In this document: positions 1 to 8,126 of the stretch, piece after piece
How the letters are laid out: each line of letters begins with the position of its first letter
How positions within the stretch are numbered: position 1 is the stretch's first letter
DNA from: Dyadobacter luticola
Lineage (GTDB): Bacteria; Bacteroidota; Bacteroidia; Cytophagales; Spirosomataceae
Direction: 5' to 3'
Length of the DNA: 64,000 nt
Assembly: GCF_005860805.1 (NCBI RefSeq)
Contig: NZ_VCEJ01000002.1
Location: 2,216,375-2,280,374, forward strand
Position numbers and translations under genes: made by a program
Notes under the pieces: generated by a model
What the model saw: the letters and a program-made list of their open reading frames with translations, nothing else
Databases searched by the model: none
Told to the model about the DNA's origin: nothing

Positions 1-714
1 GAGGCTTCGCGGATGAATGAAATTGCCAAACATTTTAATGGTGATCTTTCCGGCGAGCTGCGGGTCGGGATTATTCCTACGATTGCGCCTTACTTACTGC
101 CGCATTTTGTTAATCCATTCATTTCCAATTACCCGGACATTAAACTGCACGTTTCAGAAATGATCACGGAGCGCATTATTTCGGAATTGAAAATTGGAAA
201 CCTGGATGTCGGAATCATCGCATCGCTTTCAGAGGAAAACAGTTTGCAGGAAATCCCCTTGTACAAAGAGCGGTTTTATGCTTACGTTTCGGAAGATACC
301 GGGCTCTACAACAAACAATACATTCTCCCGACCGACATTGAGCCTAACCAGCTCTGGCTCCTGGAAGAGGGACATTGTTTCCGCACGCAAATCCAGCGAT
401 TGTGCGAATTGAGCCGCAACAGCCAGTTTGGCAGCAGTTTCAGCTACCGCTCGGGCAGCATTGAAACATTGATCCGCATGGTGGAAAAAAATGGTGGTAT
501 CACCATTCTCCCCGAAATGGCCGTCATGGAATTGTCCGAAGAAAGAAAAAAACACATTCGCCACTTCAAATTCCCCGAACCCGCCCGGGAAGTCTGCCTG
601 ATCGTCAATCGGGAACAGATGAAAGCAAGGCTGATTGATGCACTGAAAGTGGGTATTACGAGTTATCTGCCGCAGGAGATTTTTGGGGCGCGGGAGGAAC
701 TTAGGATTTTGTAA
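1..714 (+). CDS. OxyR-type LysR regulator, C-terminal part (start lies before the window)
   Basis: The reading frame is open at base 1, so the N-terminal HTH is outside the window and what remains is the linker and the LysR substrate-binding domain. Numbered from the Met at base 13, it has a Cys pair (C122 in GHCFR and C131) spaced nine residues apart, as in the redox pair Cys199/Cys208 of E. coli OxyR, within a similar LEDGHC-like context. This supports a peroxide-sensing activator rather than a metabolite-binding LysR. The C-terminal region (RSGSIETLIRMV, then GITILPE) is also typical of OxyR. In this family peroxide oxidises the pair to a disulfide and switches on catalase and peroxidase genes; no such target is adjacent here. 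Confident of family, fairly confident of the OxyR subtype. Confidence 0.85.
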   Translation, partial: EASRMNEIAKHFNGDLSGELRVGIIPTIAPYLLPHFVNPFISNYPDIKLHVSEMITERIISELKIGNLDVGIIASLSEENSLQEIPLYKERFYAYVSEDTGLYNKQYILPTDIEPNQLWLLEEGHCFRTQIQRLCELSRNSQFGSSFSYRSGSIETLIRMVEKNGGITILPEMAVMELSEERKKHIRHFKFPEPAREVCLIVNREQMKARLIDALKVGITSYLPQEIFGAREELRIL

Positions 715-742
715 CTATCAAAAAGTTTTTGATGTTGGAGCG

Positions 743-1924
743 CTAACGAATGTTGCCACCCCAAATATACCCGTCAAAAATTTGAGCAGGATTTCGTCCG
801 ATTACGTAAGATCTTAGGATATCAAGATTCTTGGCGAGGGATTCGGTGTTTTTTAAATCTGCCGCGGTTGCCGTTTCTTTAACTTCAAAGCAAGCTTTTT
901 TGTCGACGATAAAATCGATTTCCCGGCCCGTTTTTAGCTGGTAATAAGCAACTTCTCCTTTATGCATTAATTGATTAAACACCGCATTTTCAAATTTCGA
1001 CCCACTGCTCAGATCGCCTGAAAGTGATGCTATACCATTGTCGAGAAAGTATACTTTTTTAGACTTTACAATCTCCCGGTCCGGGCTGTTGGAAAGGACA
1101 GGGATCGTCTTGATCAGGTAGCTTTTTTCCAGAAGATCGAGGTAATTTTCGACGGTGCCCCTGCTCAATGATGTCAAACTGGTTAATTTGGAAATATCCA
1201 GCTTTGTACCAATTCTGACAGATAGCAACCGGATGAGCTTAAACAGATTGACCGGATTACGGATATCAGAAAGGACGGCCAAATCAAAATTCATATAGGA
1301 ACTCAGGATATCGCTGATTAGATCCTTTTTTTCTGAAACTGATTCAGCAAGAACCACTTCTGGAAAACCGCCGTAATTAATGTAAGAATCGTAGTAGCCT
1401 TTAAGCCGCTCGAACTCTGAGGGAACATATTTACCAATATTCTCAAAGTCAAATGATGCGGCTTTCACGCCATTAAATGACAGAAGCTCGCCAAAATGGA
1501 GGGGGAAAATTTCAAAGATTTTTTTCCTGCCCGCTAATGATTCGGAAAACTGGTTTTTCATGTAATAAGCACTAGAACCTGTTACGATAAATTTAATGTC
1601 GTACGTATCGTAGATGTATTTGAGTACGCTCGGAAGATTAGGCACTAGCTGAATTTCATCGATTGCAATCAGAACCTTCTTACTGAAATCTGTCCCCTGC
1701 TGCGTTAACGCATAAACGATCGTTTCATAGTTCTCCTCCGCGAAGAGCATTCGAATATCAATTCGCTCTAAATCAAAATAATGTTTCTGAGCAATATTGG
1801 ATTGTGCAAGAAGTTGTTTGACGAGAGACGTTTTTCCCGTCCGTCTCATGCCTGTCAGCACAGTAATTTGCTTTCTGGAAAGATGGTCAAGTAAGGATGG
1901 ATATATGGTCCGGGGCAAAAACAT
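743..1924 (-). CDS. AAA ATPase with DUF4143 domain
   Basis: A 393-residue protein. Residues 25-32 (GMRRTGKT) form the Walker A motif, and LIAIDEIQ near residue 88 is Walker B. VTGSSAY follows as the sensor segment. The C-terminal half has the DUF4143 layout: a winged-helix-like stretch, then a segment (GREIDFIV...CFEVKET) with the spacing of a PD-(D/E)xK nuclease core. Such ATPases are common and sporadic in bacteria, and their physiological role is not established. The gene stands alone, convergent with the OxyR-like gene. The ATG at 1924 sits five bases from the first of several TACTATTTTAT boxes (see the repeat entry), which suggests unusual control of this gene. Family assignment is firm; function is unknown. 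Confidence 0.88.
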   Translation of the reverse strand: MFLPRTIYPSLLDHLSRKQITVLTGMRRTGKTSLVKQLLAQSNIAQKHYFDLERIDIRMLFAEENYETIVYALTQQGTDFSKKVLIAIDEIQLVPNLPSVLKYIYDTYDIKFIVTGSSAYYMKNQFSESLAGRKKIFEIFPLHFGELLSFNGVKAASFDFENIGKYVPSEFERLKGYYDSYINYGGFPEVVLAESVSEKKDLISDILSSYMNFDLAVLSDIRNPVNLFKLIRLLSVRIGTKLDISKLTSLTSLSRGTVENYLDLLEKSYLIKTIPVLSNSPDREIVKSKKVYFLDNGIASLSGDLSSGSKFENAVFNQLMHKGEVAYYQLKTGREIDFIVDKKACFEVKETATAADLKNTESLAKNLDILRSYVIGRNPAQIFDGYIWGGNIR

Positions 1925-1928
1925 GCTT

Positions 1929-2026
1929 TACTATTTTATAGACAGTTGGCCATCCTTACAATACTATTTACAATCAAAAAATTGAAATTAGGAATACTAT
2001 TTTATTCATACAAATATAAAATAGTA
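1929..2026. repeat. Repeated TACTATTTTAT boxes upstream of the DUF4143 ATPase gene
   Basis: The 11-base box TACTATTTTAT occurs exactly at 1929-1939 and 1995-2005, and in exact inverted form at 2016-2026. A shortened copy, TACTATTTA, lies at 1962-1970. The copies at 1995-2005 and 2016-2026 make a perfect 11-bp inverted repeat around a 10-base spacer. The first box lies immediately before the ATPase start codon (ATG at 1924), where it would cover the ribosome-binding region. I infer a protein-binding or RNA-structural control region; the binding factor is not known. Confidence 0.75.
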
Positions 2027-2058
2027 AAAAACGGAAAGAGTTGAGTTTCAAATGGAGG

Positions 2059-3780
2059 TTACTGCCGCACCCTTTCTAACCTCGCCTTCAAATACTTCTC
2101 CATTTCCTCCAAGCTAAACGCATTGAAAGTCATATCCCGTGTCAGCCCGCCTTTCCTGGCATTCGCAACACCATAATGCATATCCAGATACCCTTCCATC
2201 GCGTGCGCATCCGGATTGATACTCAATAAAACACCCTTTTCCATGCAGTAGGAAATCCAGCGCCAGTCGAGGTCGAGGCGCCAGGGGGAGGCGTTGATTT
2301 CGATGACGACCTGGTGTTCGGCGCAGGCGTCGATGATCACTTTGTGGTCGATTGGGTAACCTTCGCGGGAAAGAAGCAGGCGGCCGGTGGGGTGGCCCAG
2401 GATGGTGGTGTAGGGATTTTCGATGGCTTTCAGGAGGCGGGCGGTGGCTTTTTCCTGGGTCATCGTGAGGTTACTATGTACCGAGGCGACGATGTAGTCG
2501 AAGGAAGCCAAGATTTCGGTTGGGTAATCCAGCGAGCCGTCGCCGAGAATGTCGGATTCGATGCCTTTCAGGATTTTAAAGGGTTTCTCTGGATTTTCGG
2601 CAGCAAAACGTGCATTTAGTTTTGCAATTTCTTCGTGCTGTTTGAGGACTTCCTCTATCGTCAATCCCTGAGCGTAAACCGCTGTCTGCGAATGATCTGC
2701 GATGCCCAGATATTCGAAACCCAGATCCCGGCAATGCACGGCCATTTGTTCCAATGTATGCTGACCGTCGGAATAGGTGCTGTGATTGTGCAAAATTCCT
2801 TTCAGATCGTCCCAGGTAACAAGCTGGTCGGCCGTGTGCGTTTCGGCCCAGGCGAATTCTCCTGCTCCCTCGCGCATTTCAGGCACAATGTAGGGCAGGC
2901 CGGCTTTTTGATAGATTGCTTCCTCGCTTTCGGCATTTTCGTAATAAGCATTTCGCCAAATGGTGCTGCCATTTGTACCGGCATACCCCAAATGTTCGCC
3001 GTCAGCCGTTTCCAAAAACAATTCACTGACCGTACGCTCTGGACTTACGGCCACGATTTCAATCGAAACGGCCACGTCCTGCACATTGCCCCGCCACACA
3101 AATGGCGACGATTGTTTCTCATTCTGAACGAGATAGTCAATTTCACCGATCGTATTTTGCAAAAGCGCGGGCGAATCGGTGCTGACCAATATTTTAATGT
3201 TATCAACAATTTCCGCTTTCCGCCTTAGATCGCCAGCCGCATGTACCTGCTCAAAGCTCTTTTTCAGATCATTCACAATGACATTTGCCACCGCCTCGGC
3301 TTTATCCATGCGCAGCTTACCCGCTTGGTCTTTCAGAAATGCGAGGGATTCAAGAATTTTCTGTTGGGTACTTCCTCCAAAACCTTTCACTTTGGCGACG
3401 GTACCATTCAGACAGGCCAGTTCCAATTCATGCAGGTTGTCGATGCCCAGTTCTTTCCAGAGTACCCCGATCTTTTTTGGGCCTATCCCCTTGATATTGA
3501 ACATTTCCATCACACCCAGCGGCGTATTGCTGATGAGTTCTTCCAGCTCCGGAAAAGTACCGGTCTGAGCAATCTGCATGATTTTGCCGGCCGTACTTTT
3601 TCCCACGCCCTGCAATTTTACCAGCTCCTGCTCGGTCATGAGCTGCAATTCGCCTTCCTTATATTTATCGAGATAAAATGCCGCGACGCCGTAACCTTTG
3701 ATCTTAAAAGGATCGGCCCCGTGAAGCTCCATCAGCTTGGCGGTTAATTCAAGGATCTCGACGATTTCGGAATTGCTCAT
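2059..3780 (-). CDS. polX: PolX-family protein with PHP exonuclease domain and degenerate polymerase site
   Basis: A 573-residue protein with the usual bacterial PolX order: helix-hairpin-helix segments (around residues 50-65 and 95-105), the family X nucleotidyltransferase region (about 160-315) and a C-terminal PHP phosphoesterase domain from about 325. The PHP metal ligands look intact: HNHSTYSDG at 331-339, ADHS at 361-364, then GIE, HSN, GHP and NPDAH. In the polymerase region the usual GDIDIL motif reads DNIKIL (193-198), so the two catalytic Asp positions are Asn194 and Lys196. The third (VDLR-like) reads VSIE with Ser239. The protein should therefore be a 3'-5' exonuclease or AP-type nuclease without polymerase activity. 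A monocistronic minus-strand gene, probably in DNA repair. Confidence 0.9.
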   Translation of the reverse strand: MSNSEIVEILELTAKLMELHGADPFKIKGYGVAAFYLDKYKEGELQLMTEQELVKLQGVGKSTAGKIMQIAQTGTFPELEELISNTPLGVMEMFNIKGIGPKKIGVLWKELGIDNLHELELACLNGTVAKVKGFGGSTQQKILESLAFLKDQAGKLRMDKAEAVANVIVNDLKKSFEQVHAAGDLRRKAEIVDNIKILVSTDSPALLQNTIGEIDYLVQNEKQSSPFVWRGNVQDVAVSIEIVAVSPERTVSELFLETADGEHLGYAGTNGSTIWRNAYYENAESEEAIYQKAGLPYIVPEMREGAGEFAWAETHTADQLVTWDDLKGILHNHSTYSDGQHTLEQMAVHCRDLGFEYLGIADHSQTAVYAQGLTIEEVLKQHEEIAKLNARFAAENPEKPFKILKGIESDILGDGSLDYPTEILASFDYIVASVHSNLTMTQEKATARLLKAIENPYTTILGHPTGRLLLSREGYPIDHKVIIDACAEHQVVIEINASPWRLDLDWRWISYCMEKGVLLSINPDAHAMEGYLDMHYGVANARKGGLTRDMTFNAFSLEEMEKYLKARLERVRQ

Positions 3781-3989
3781 AATGGTCTCGGGTTGGAAAG
3801 AATTCTTTGCGAATTACGAGGGTTGATCCAGCATTTGCAAATCTAAATTCCGGCCGCCGCCGCTGTCCCAAGTAGTTATTTTTGCGGTTTGTCTTAACTA
3901 CAATGTCCCGATCATAGTACTTTAACCATAAAAACCTGTAACCAAAACAGTCAACTCATTTCTAAACTTTGCCAGATTTTAAACATTCA

Positions 3990-5258
3990 ATGAACATAGA
4001 TCAGCTGCACGCATACCGCCAGGAAATTCAGCACCATTTAAATAACGAGCTCCTGCCATTTTGGGAAAAACGCATTGTAGACCATGAAAACGGCGGGTTA
4101 CTCACCCATTTTGACAAAAACGGAAACGATTCCCGCGAGGACGAAAAATCTTTGATTGCCCAAACCAGATCGATCTACACATTCGCTTCGGCGCACCGGG
4201 CGGGCTATGGCGACGGACGTTATGCCGAAATTGCAAAACACGGCGTCGAATTTTTGCTGGGTAAAATGTGGGATGCGGAAAACGGTGGTTTTTACTGGCT
4301 GATGGACCGGAAAGGAAATGTCAAGATTGACGAAAAGATCATTTACGGCCACAGTTTCGCCATTTATTCACTTTCAGAATACACTTTGGCAACCGGCGAT
4401 CCGCGGGGTCTTGAATATGCGGGAAAGGTATTTGACCTGCTTCAAAAATACGCGGCGGATACTTATTATGGCGGGTATTTCGAAATGTTCGACCGGAACT
4501 GGGAATTAAAGGGACCCGGCTCTGCGGGCGGCGACCGCAAAACATTGGACGCGCACATGCATTTGATGGAGGCATTTACCACATTATATGAAGCCAGCGG
4601 AAAACAGGTGCACCGTCGGAAACTCGTGGAGGTGATTGGGTTATTGGTCAACAAAATCATGCATCCGACCTATAAAACGGGCATTCCGCAATTCTGGGCC
4701 GACTGGTCGGTGGCGCCGCAGATCAAGTTTGACATTATCTGGGGCTGGGACCGGTTTACCGAAGATGGCGTCAAAAGCGCCGCCGAGGACAATACAAGTT
4801 ATGGCCACAATGTGGAGTTCGCCTGGCTGCTCATGCACGCGCTCGACATTGCCGGCATTCCTTATTCCGAGTATGAAGAGCAGCTTCTTGCTTCCTTCAA
4901 CCACGCCGTGGATTATGGCGTCGATTGGGAATTTGGGGGCGTTTTTGTGGAAGGGTCGCACGCAGGCGAGGTATATGACCGCGAAAAAGAATTCTGGCAG
5001 CAAGCCGAGGTAATTATCGGTTTTCTCGATGCTTACCGGATTTATGAAGATGAAAAATACATCAAAGCCTACGATGCCACGCACCGTTTTGTGTTCGACC
5101 ACGTAATCCATAAAGAAGTGGGAGAATGGCTGCCGCTGCTCACGCGCCAGGGCGAGCCGATCTGGACGCACATGAGCCACTCATGGAAAATCAATTATCA
5201 CACCGTCCGCTCCATGATCCAGGCCTTGGTCCGGCTGGACAAAATCTTGGCAAAGTAG
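3990..5258 (+). CDS. AGE-family epimerase, probably cellobiose/mannobiose 2-epimerase
   Basis: Using the ATG at 3990 gives 422 residues; a TTG start 21 bases upstream is possible but less likely. The protein is an N-acylglucosamine 2-epimerase-type (alpha/alpha)6 barrel. Features seen include the Trp- and His-rich active-site stretches WGWDRF, YGHNVEFAW and THMSHSWKINYH, where conserved His residues act as the acid/base pair in this family. No signal peptide is visible, so it should be cytoplasmic. Length and motifs fit cellobiose 2-epimerases, which convert the reducing-end glucose of beta-1,4-disaccharides to mannose, better than GlcNAc 2-epimerases, but substrate cannot be fixed from sequence. 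It reads divergently from polX and has no operon partner. Confidence 0.85.
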   Translation: MNIDQLHAYRQEIQHHLNNELLPFWEKRIVDHENGGLLTHFDKNGNDSREDEKSLIAQTRSIYTFASAHRAGYGDGRYAEIAKHGVEFLLGKMWDAENGGFYWLMDRKGNVKIDEKIIYGHSFAIYSLSEYTLATGDPRGLEYAGKVFDLLQKYAADTYYGGYFEMFDRNWELKGPGSAGGDRKTLDAHMHLMEAFTTLYEASGKQVHRRKLVEVIGLLVNKIMHPTYKTGIPQFWADWSVAPQIKFDIIWGWDRFTEDGVKSAAEDNTSYGHNVEFAWLLMHALDIAGIPYSEYEEQLLASFNHAVDYGVDWEFGGVFVEGSHAGEVYDREKEFWQQAEVIIGFLDAYRIYEDEKYIKAYDATHRFVFDHVIHKEVGEWLPLLTRQGEPIWTHMSHSWKINYHTVRSMIQALVRLDKILAK

Positions 5259-5418
5259 TTGGCCTTGCAAGATTTTGGACAGTGTTTGGAATTTTTTGCA
5301 CAAATCAGTTTAAAAAATGCCGCTTGCCGTACCGGGAGACGCTGGAATGGTCTTTGAGATAGCATCATTGACAAAATGTTCTTCGGAACATGATTTATCA
5401 AACTAAATAACCAAAGTC

Positions 5419-5616
5419 ATGAGCGCGTTCTCACAACAAGTAAAAGGAAATTGGAATGAACTGAAAGGTAAGTTCAAACAACAATATGCAGATTTGACAG
5501 ACGACGATCTGATGTACGAAGAAGGAAAAGAAGATGAGCTTCTTGGAAAAATTCAGAAAAGAGTAGGCAAAACCCGTGAAGAGGTAGAAGCCGAAGTAAA
5601 TAGCTGGTCGAACTAA
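5419..5616 (+). CDS. CsbD-family stress protein
   Basis: A 65-residue, highly charged soluble protein. It has the CsbD pattern: an N-terminal [22 protein letters not shown] stretch (given only in part here: [12 protein letters not shown]), followed by a GKxQKRxGKTREE segment. CsbD-like proteins are abundant under general stress in many bacteria, but their biochemical role is unknown. The gene is monocistronic and is followed by a strong hairpin terminator at 5638-5671. Confidence 0.9.
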   Translation: MSAFSQQVKGNWNELKGKFKQQYADLTDDDLMYEEGKEDELLGKIQKRVGKTREEVEAEVNSWSN

Positions 5617-5637
5617 GGTTCACCAGAATATCCAAAA

Positions 5638-5671
5638 GAGCCCCGGAATCATTGATTTCGGGGCTTTTTTT
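5638..5671 (+). terminator. Rho-independent terminator of the CsbD gene
   Basis: An inverted repeat with arms AGCCCCGGAATC and GATTTCGGGGCT around a three-base loop is followed directly by a run of T. It starts about 22 bases after the CsbD stop codon. Confidence 0.9.
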
Positions 5672-5732
5672 GTAGTAGGATCGTTTCACACCGCCCTTTT
5701 CTGTTCATTATTTTTATATCAAAAATAGATTT

Positions 5733-6736
5733 ATGAACCCAAGAGAAATACCTGTCGGAATAGTTGGTTTGGGATTAATGGGGTGCAGCATTGTGACTTG
5801 TCTGCTGATTGCGGGGCACCCGGTGGTAGCAGTGGCGCCTATCCCCGTAGATCTTGAAAAAGCCGGACCACGGATCAAGGAACATTTACTTAATGCCTGG
5901 CAAAACGGGCTGATTGATAATGAGCCGGAATTTTATCTGAAACAACTGATTATCACAGAAGATTACTCCCTGCTCGAACCGTGCAAACTGGTGAATGAGT
6001 GCACGATTGAGAATGTCGACATCAAGAATTCGGTTTATAAAAAAGTAGAGACGGTCATTTCAAAAGATGCGATTCTTTCCAGCAATACTTCGGCGATTCC
6101 CATCAGTCAGCTGCAACAATTGACATTATATCCCGAGCGGTTTATCGGCCTGCACTGGACAGAGCCGGCGCATACTACCCGTTTTTTGGAAGTGATCTGC
6201 GGAGATGCGACGGACATTTCAAAAGGGGAATATGTTTACGAGCTTTCGCATTTGTGGGGCAAGGAGCCGATTTTGGTCCGGAAAGACATTGCCGGTTTTA
6301 TCACAAACAGATTAATGTATGCGATGTACCGCGAGGCGATTAGTCTGGTGAAAATGGCTATGCGACTATCGAGGATGTGGACCGCTCCTGCCGGAATAAT
6401 GCGGGTTACTTCATGACTTTGGTAGGCGTATTCCGCTGGATGGATCTGACAGGCGTACCAGCGTATCATACCGTCATGAAAAATCTTTTGCCCACATTAA
6501 ATAACAGTACCGAAGTCCCCGAGCTGATCGATAAAGTAGTGCGCGAAGGTGGAAAAGGCGTTTTAAACTCCCATGGATTTTATGAGTACGAGCCGGGAGA
6601 ATCCGAAGTCTGGGAAGAAACATTCAAGGAATTTACTTACGACATCCGCGAATTGGCGCTAAAATATCCGCACGACATTGTGAAGCAGCGACTGCGTGAA
6701 AAACTTCTGAAAACGGAGGGGAAGTGTGAGATTTAA
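5733..6736 (+). pseudogene. 3-hydroxyacyl-CoA dehydrogenase family gene, broken by a one-base frameshift
   Basis: The frame starting at 5733 encodes an N-terminal Rossmann domain (GIVGLGLMG) and a family-typical GLHWTEPAH stretch. It runs out of frame after codon GTG at 6348-6350 and stops at 6416. The C-terminal domain continues in another frame from about 6350 to 6736. Reading GTG GAA AAT GGC TAT, with one extra G at 6350/6351, restores a smooth protein of about 334 residues (LVENGYATIEDVDR), so a single deleted G explains the break. The protein family oxidises 3-hydroxyacyl-CoA with NAD, although HWTEPAH differs from the HFFNP of classical fatty-acid enzymes, so the substrate may be another hydroxy acid. 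A sequencing error is possible, since the site borders an A4 run. Confidence 0.8.
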
Positions 6737-6771
6737 GTGGCCGAAAACTGGTTCTTATCATAAGACTTAGA

Positions 6772-6779
6772 TAGTTTTG
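6772..6779 (+). promoter_or_regulatory. Candidate -7 element for cydAB
   Basis: TAGTTTTG matches the Bacteroidota -7 consensus TAnnTTTG exactly and lies 32 bases before the cydA start. The -33 partner is poor (CTGG about 20 bases upstream), so this is only a candidate. Confidence 0.35.
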
Positions 6780-6811
6780 AGCCACTGCAATTTCCACGAA
6801 GCTTACCCGAA

Positions 6812-8122
6812 ATGAACGATTTCATAGCTGCAAGATCCCAGATGGCCCTCTCGCTGGGATTTCACATTATATTTTCCTGCATCGGTATGGTGATGCCGTT
6901 TTTTATGGCGGTAGCACATTATTACTGGATCAAAACCGGGGAGCCGGTTTACAAAAACGTCACCAAAGCATGGAGCAAAGGGGTGGCGATTTTTTTTGCC
7001 ACCGGCGCCGTCTCCGGTACGGTACTCTCCTTCGAGCTCGGCCTTTTATGGCCCGGATTTATGAAACATGCTGGCCCCATTTTCGGAATGCCGTTTTCTC
7101 TCGAAGGAACGGCATTTTTTATTGAAGCCATCGCCCTCGGATTTTTTCTTTACGGCTGGGATCGGTTCAACAAATGGTTTCACTGGATTACCGGCGTGGT
7201 GGTGGGTGTCAGCGGTTTAGCCTCCGGTATCCTGGTGGTGGCGGCTAATGCCTGGATGAACAGTCCGGCAGGTTTCGATTATATCAATGGTGAATATGTC
7301 AACATTGACCCGATTGCCGCCATGTTCAATGCCGCCTGGTTTTCACAGGCTTTGCACATGACGATTGCCGCGTTTGTCGCGACTGGCTTCGCAGTAGCAG
7401 GCGTGCACGCATTCATGATTTTAAAAGGCCGGAATATCCTATTTCACACCAAATCTTTCAAAATCGCGGCGACTTTCGGCTGCGTGGCGGCCCTGCTGCA
7501 ACCATTAAGTGGCGACATTTCAGCCAAAGATGTGGCCGTAAGGCAGCCTGCCAAGCTGGCGGCGATGGAAGCGCATTTTAAAACTGAAAAATCCGCATCC
7601 CTGATTATAGGTGGTATCCCAGATGAAAAAAACAAGAAAGTGGATTATGCTATCAAATTGCCCGGATTTTTGAGCTTTCTGGCACACGGTGATTTTAAAT
7701 CAGAAGTGACCGGTTTGGATAAAATTCCAGAAGAAAACCATCCGCCAGTGACGATCACGCACTTTGCATTTCAGATCATGGTCGGCACCGGTATGGCCAT
7801 GATGCTTATTTCTGCTATTTATTTTTTTAGTCATTTCAAACAAAAAAACTGGCTGAAAAGCGACTGGCTGCTGAAACTCTTTGCCATAGCTACGCCGCTG
7901 GGCTTCATAGCCGTGGAAGCTGGCTGGACAGTCACCGAAGTGGGCCGCCAGCCGTGGATCATTTACAATGTGATGCGCACCGCCGACGCCGTAACCCCGA
8001 TGCCTGGTATCACCTACTCATTTTATCTGTTCACCGCAGTTTATGTCTCCCTGGCCGTATTTGTGGTCTTTATGTTGTACCGCCAGATAAAAATGGTAGG
8101 AAAACTCTACGATAAATATTAA
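6812..8122 (+). CDS. cydA: Cytochrome bd-type quinol oxidase subunit I
   Basis: A 436-residue inner-membrane protein with about nine transmembrane helices that carries the hemes of the bd oxidase. The expected ligands are in place: His18 (high-spin heme b595 site), His182 and Met323 (heme b558), and the GRQPW signature at 378-382. The periplasmic Q-loop between helices 6 and 7 is short, as in the cyanide-insensitive CioA-like or short-Q-loop group rather than E. coli CydA. The enzyme reduces O2 with quinol at high oxygen affinity and without proton pumping. It is followed four bases later by cydB; no cydDC or CydX-like gene is nearby. Confidence 0.95.
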   Translation: MNDFIAARSQMALSLGFHIIFSCIGMVMPFFMAVAHYYWIKTGEPVYKNVTKAWSKGVAIFFATGAVSGTVLSFELGLLWPGFMKHAGPIFGMPFSLEGTAFFIEAIALGFFLYGWDRFNKWFHWITGVVVGVSGLASGILVVAANAWMNSPAGFDYINGEYVNIDPIAAMFNAAWFSQALHMTIAAFVATGFAVAGVHAFMILKGRNILFHTKSFKIAATFGCVAALLQPLSGDISAKDVAVRQPAKLAAMEAHFKTEKSASLIIGGIPDEKNKKVDYAIKLPGFLSFLAHGDFKSEVTGLDKIPEENHPPVTITHFAFQIMVGTGMAMMLISAIYFFSHFKQKNWLKSDWLLKLFAIATPLGFIAVEAGWTVTEVGRQPWIIYNVMRTADAVTPMPGITYSFYLFTAVYVSLAVFVVFMLYRQIKMVGKLYDKY

Positions 8123-8126
8123 TCCA

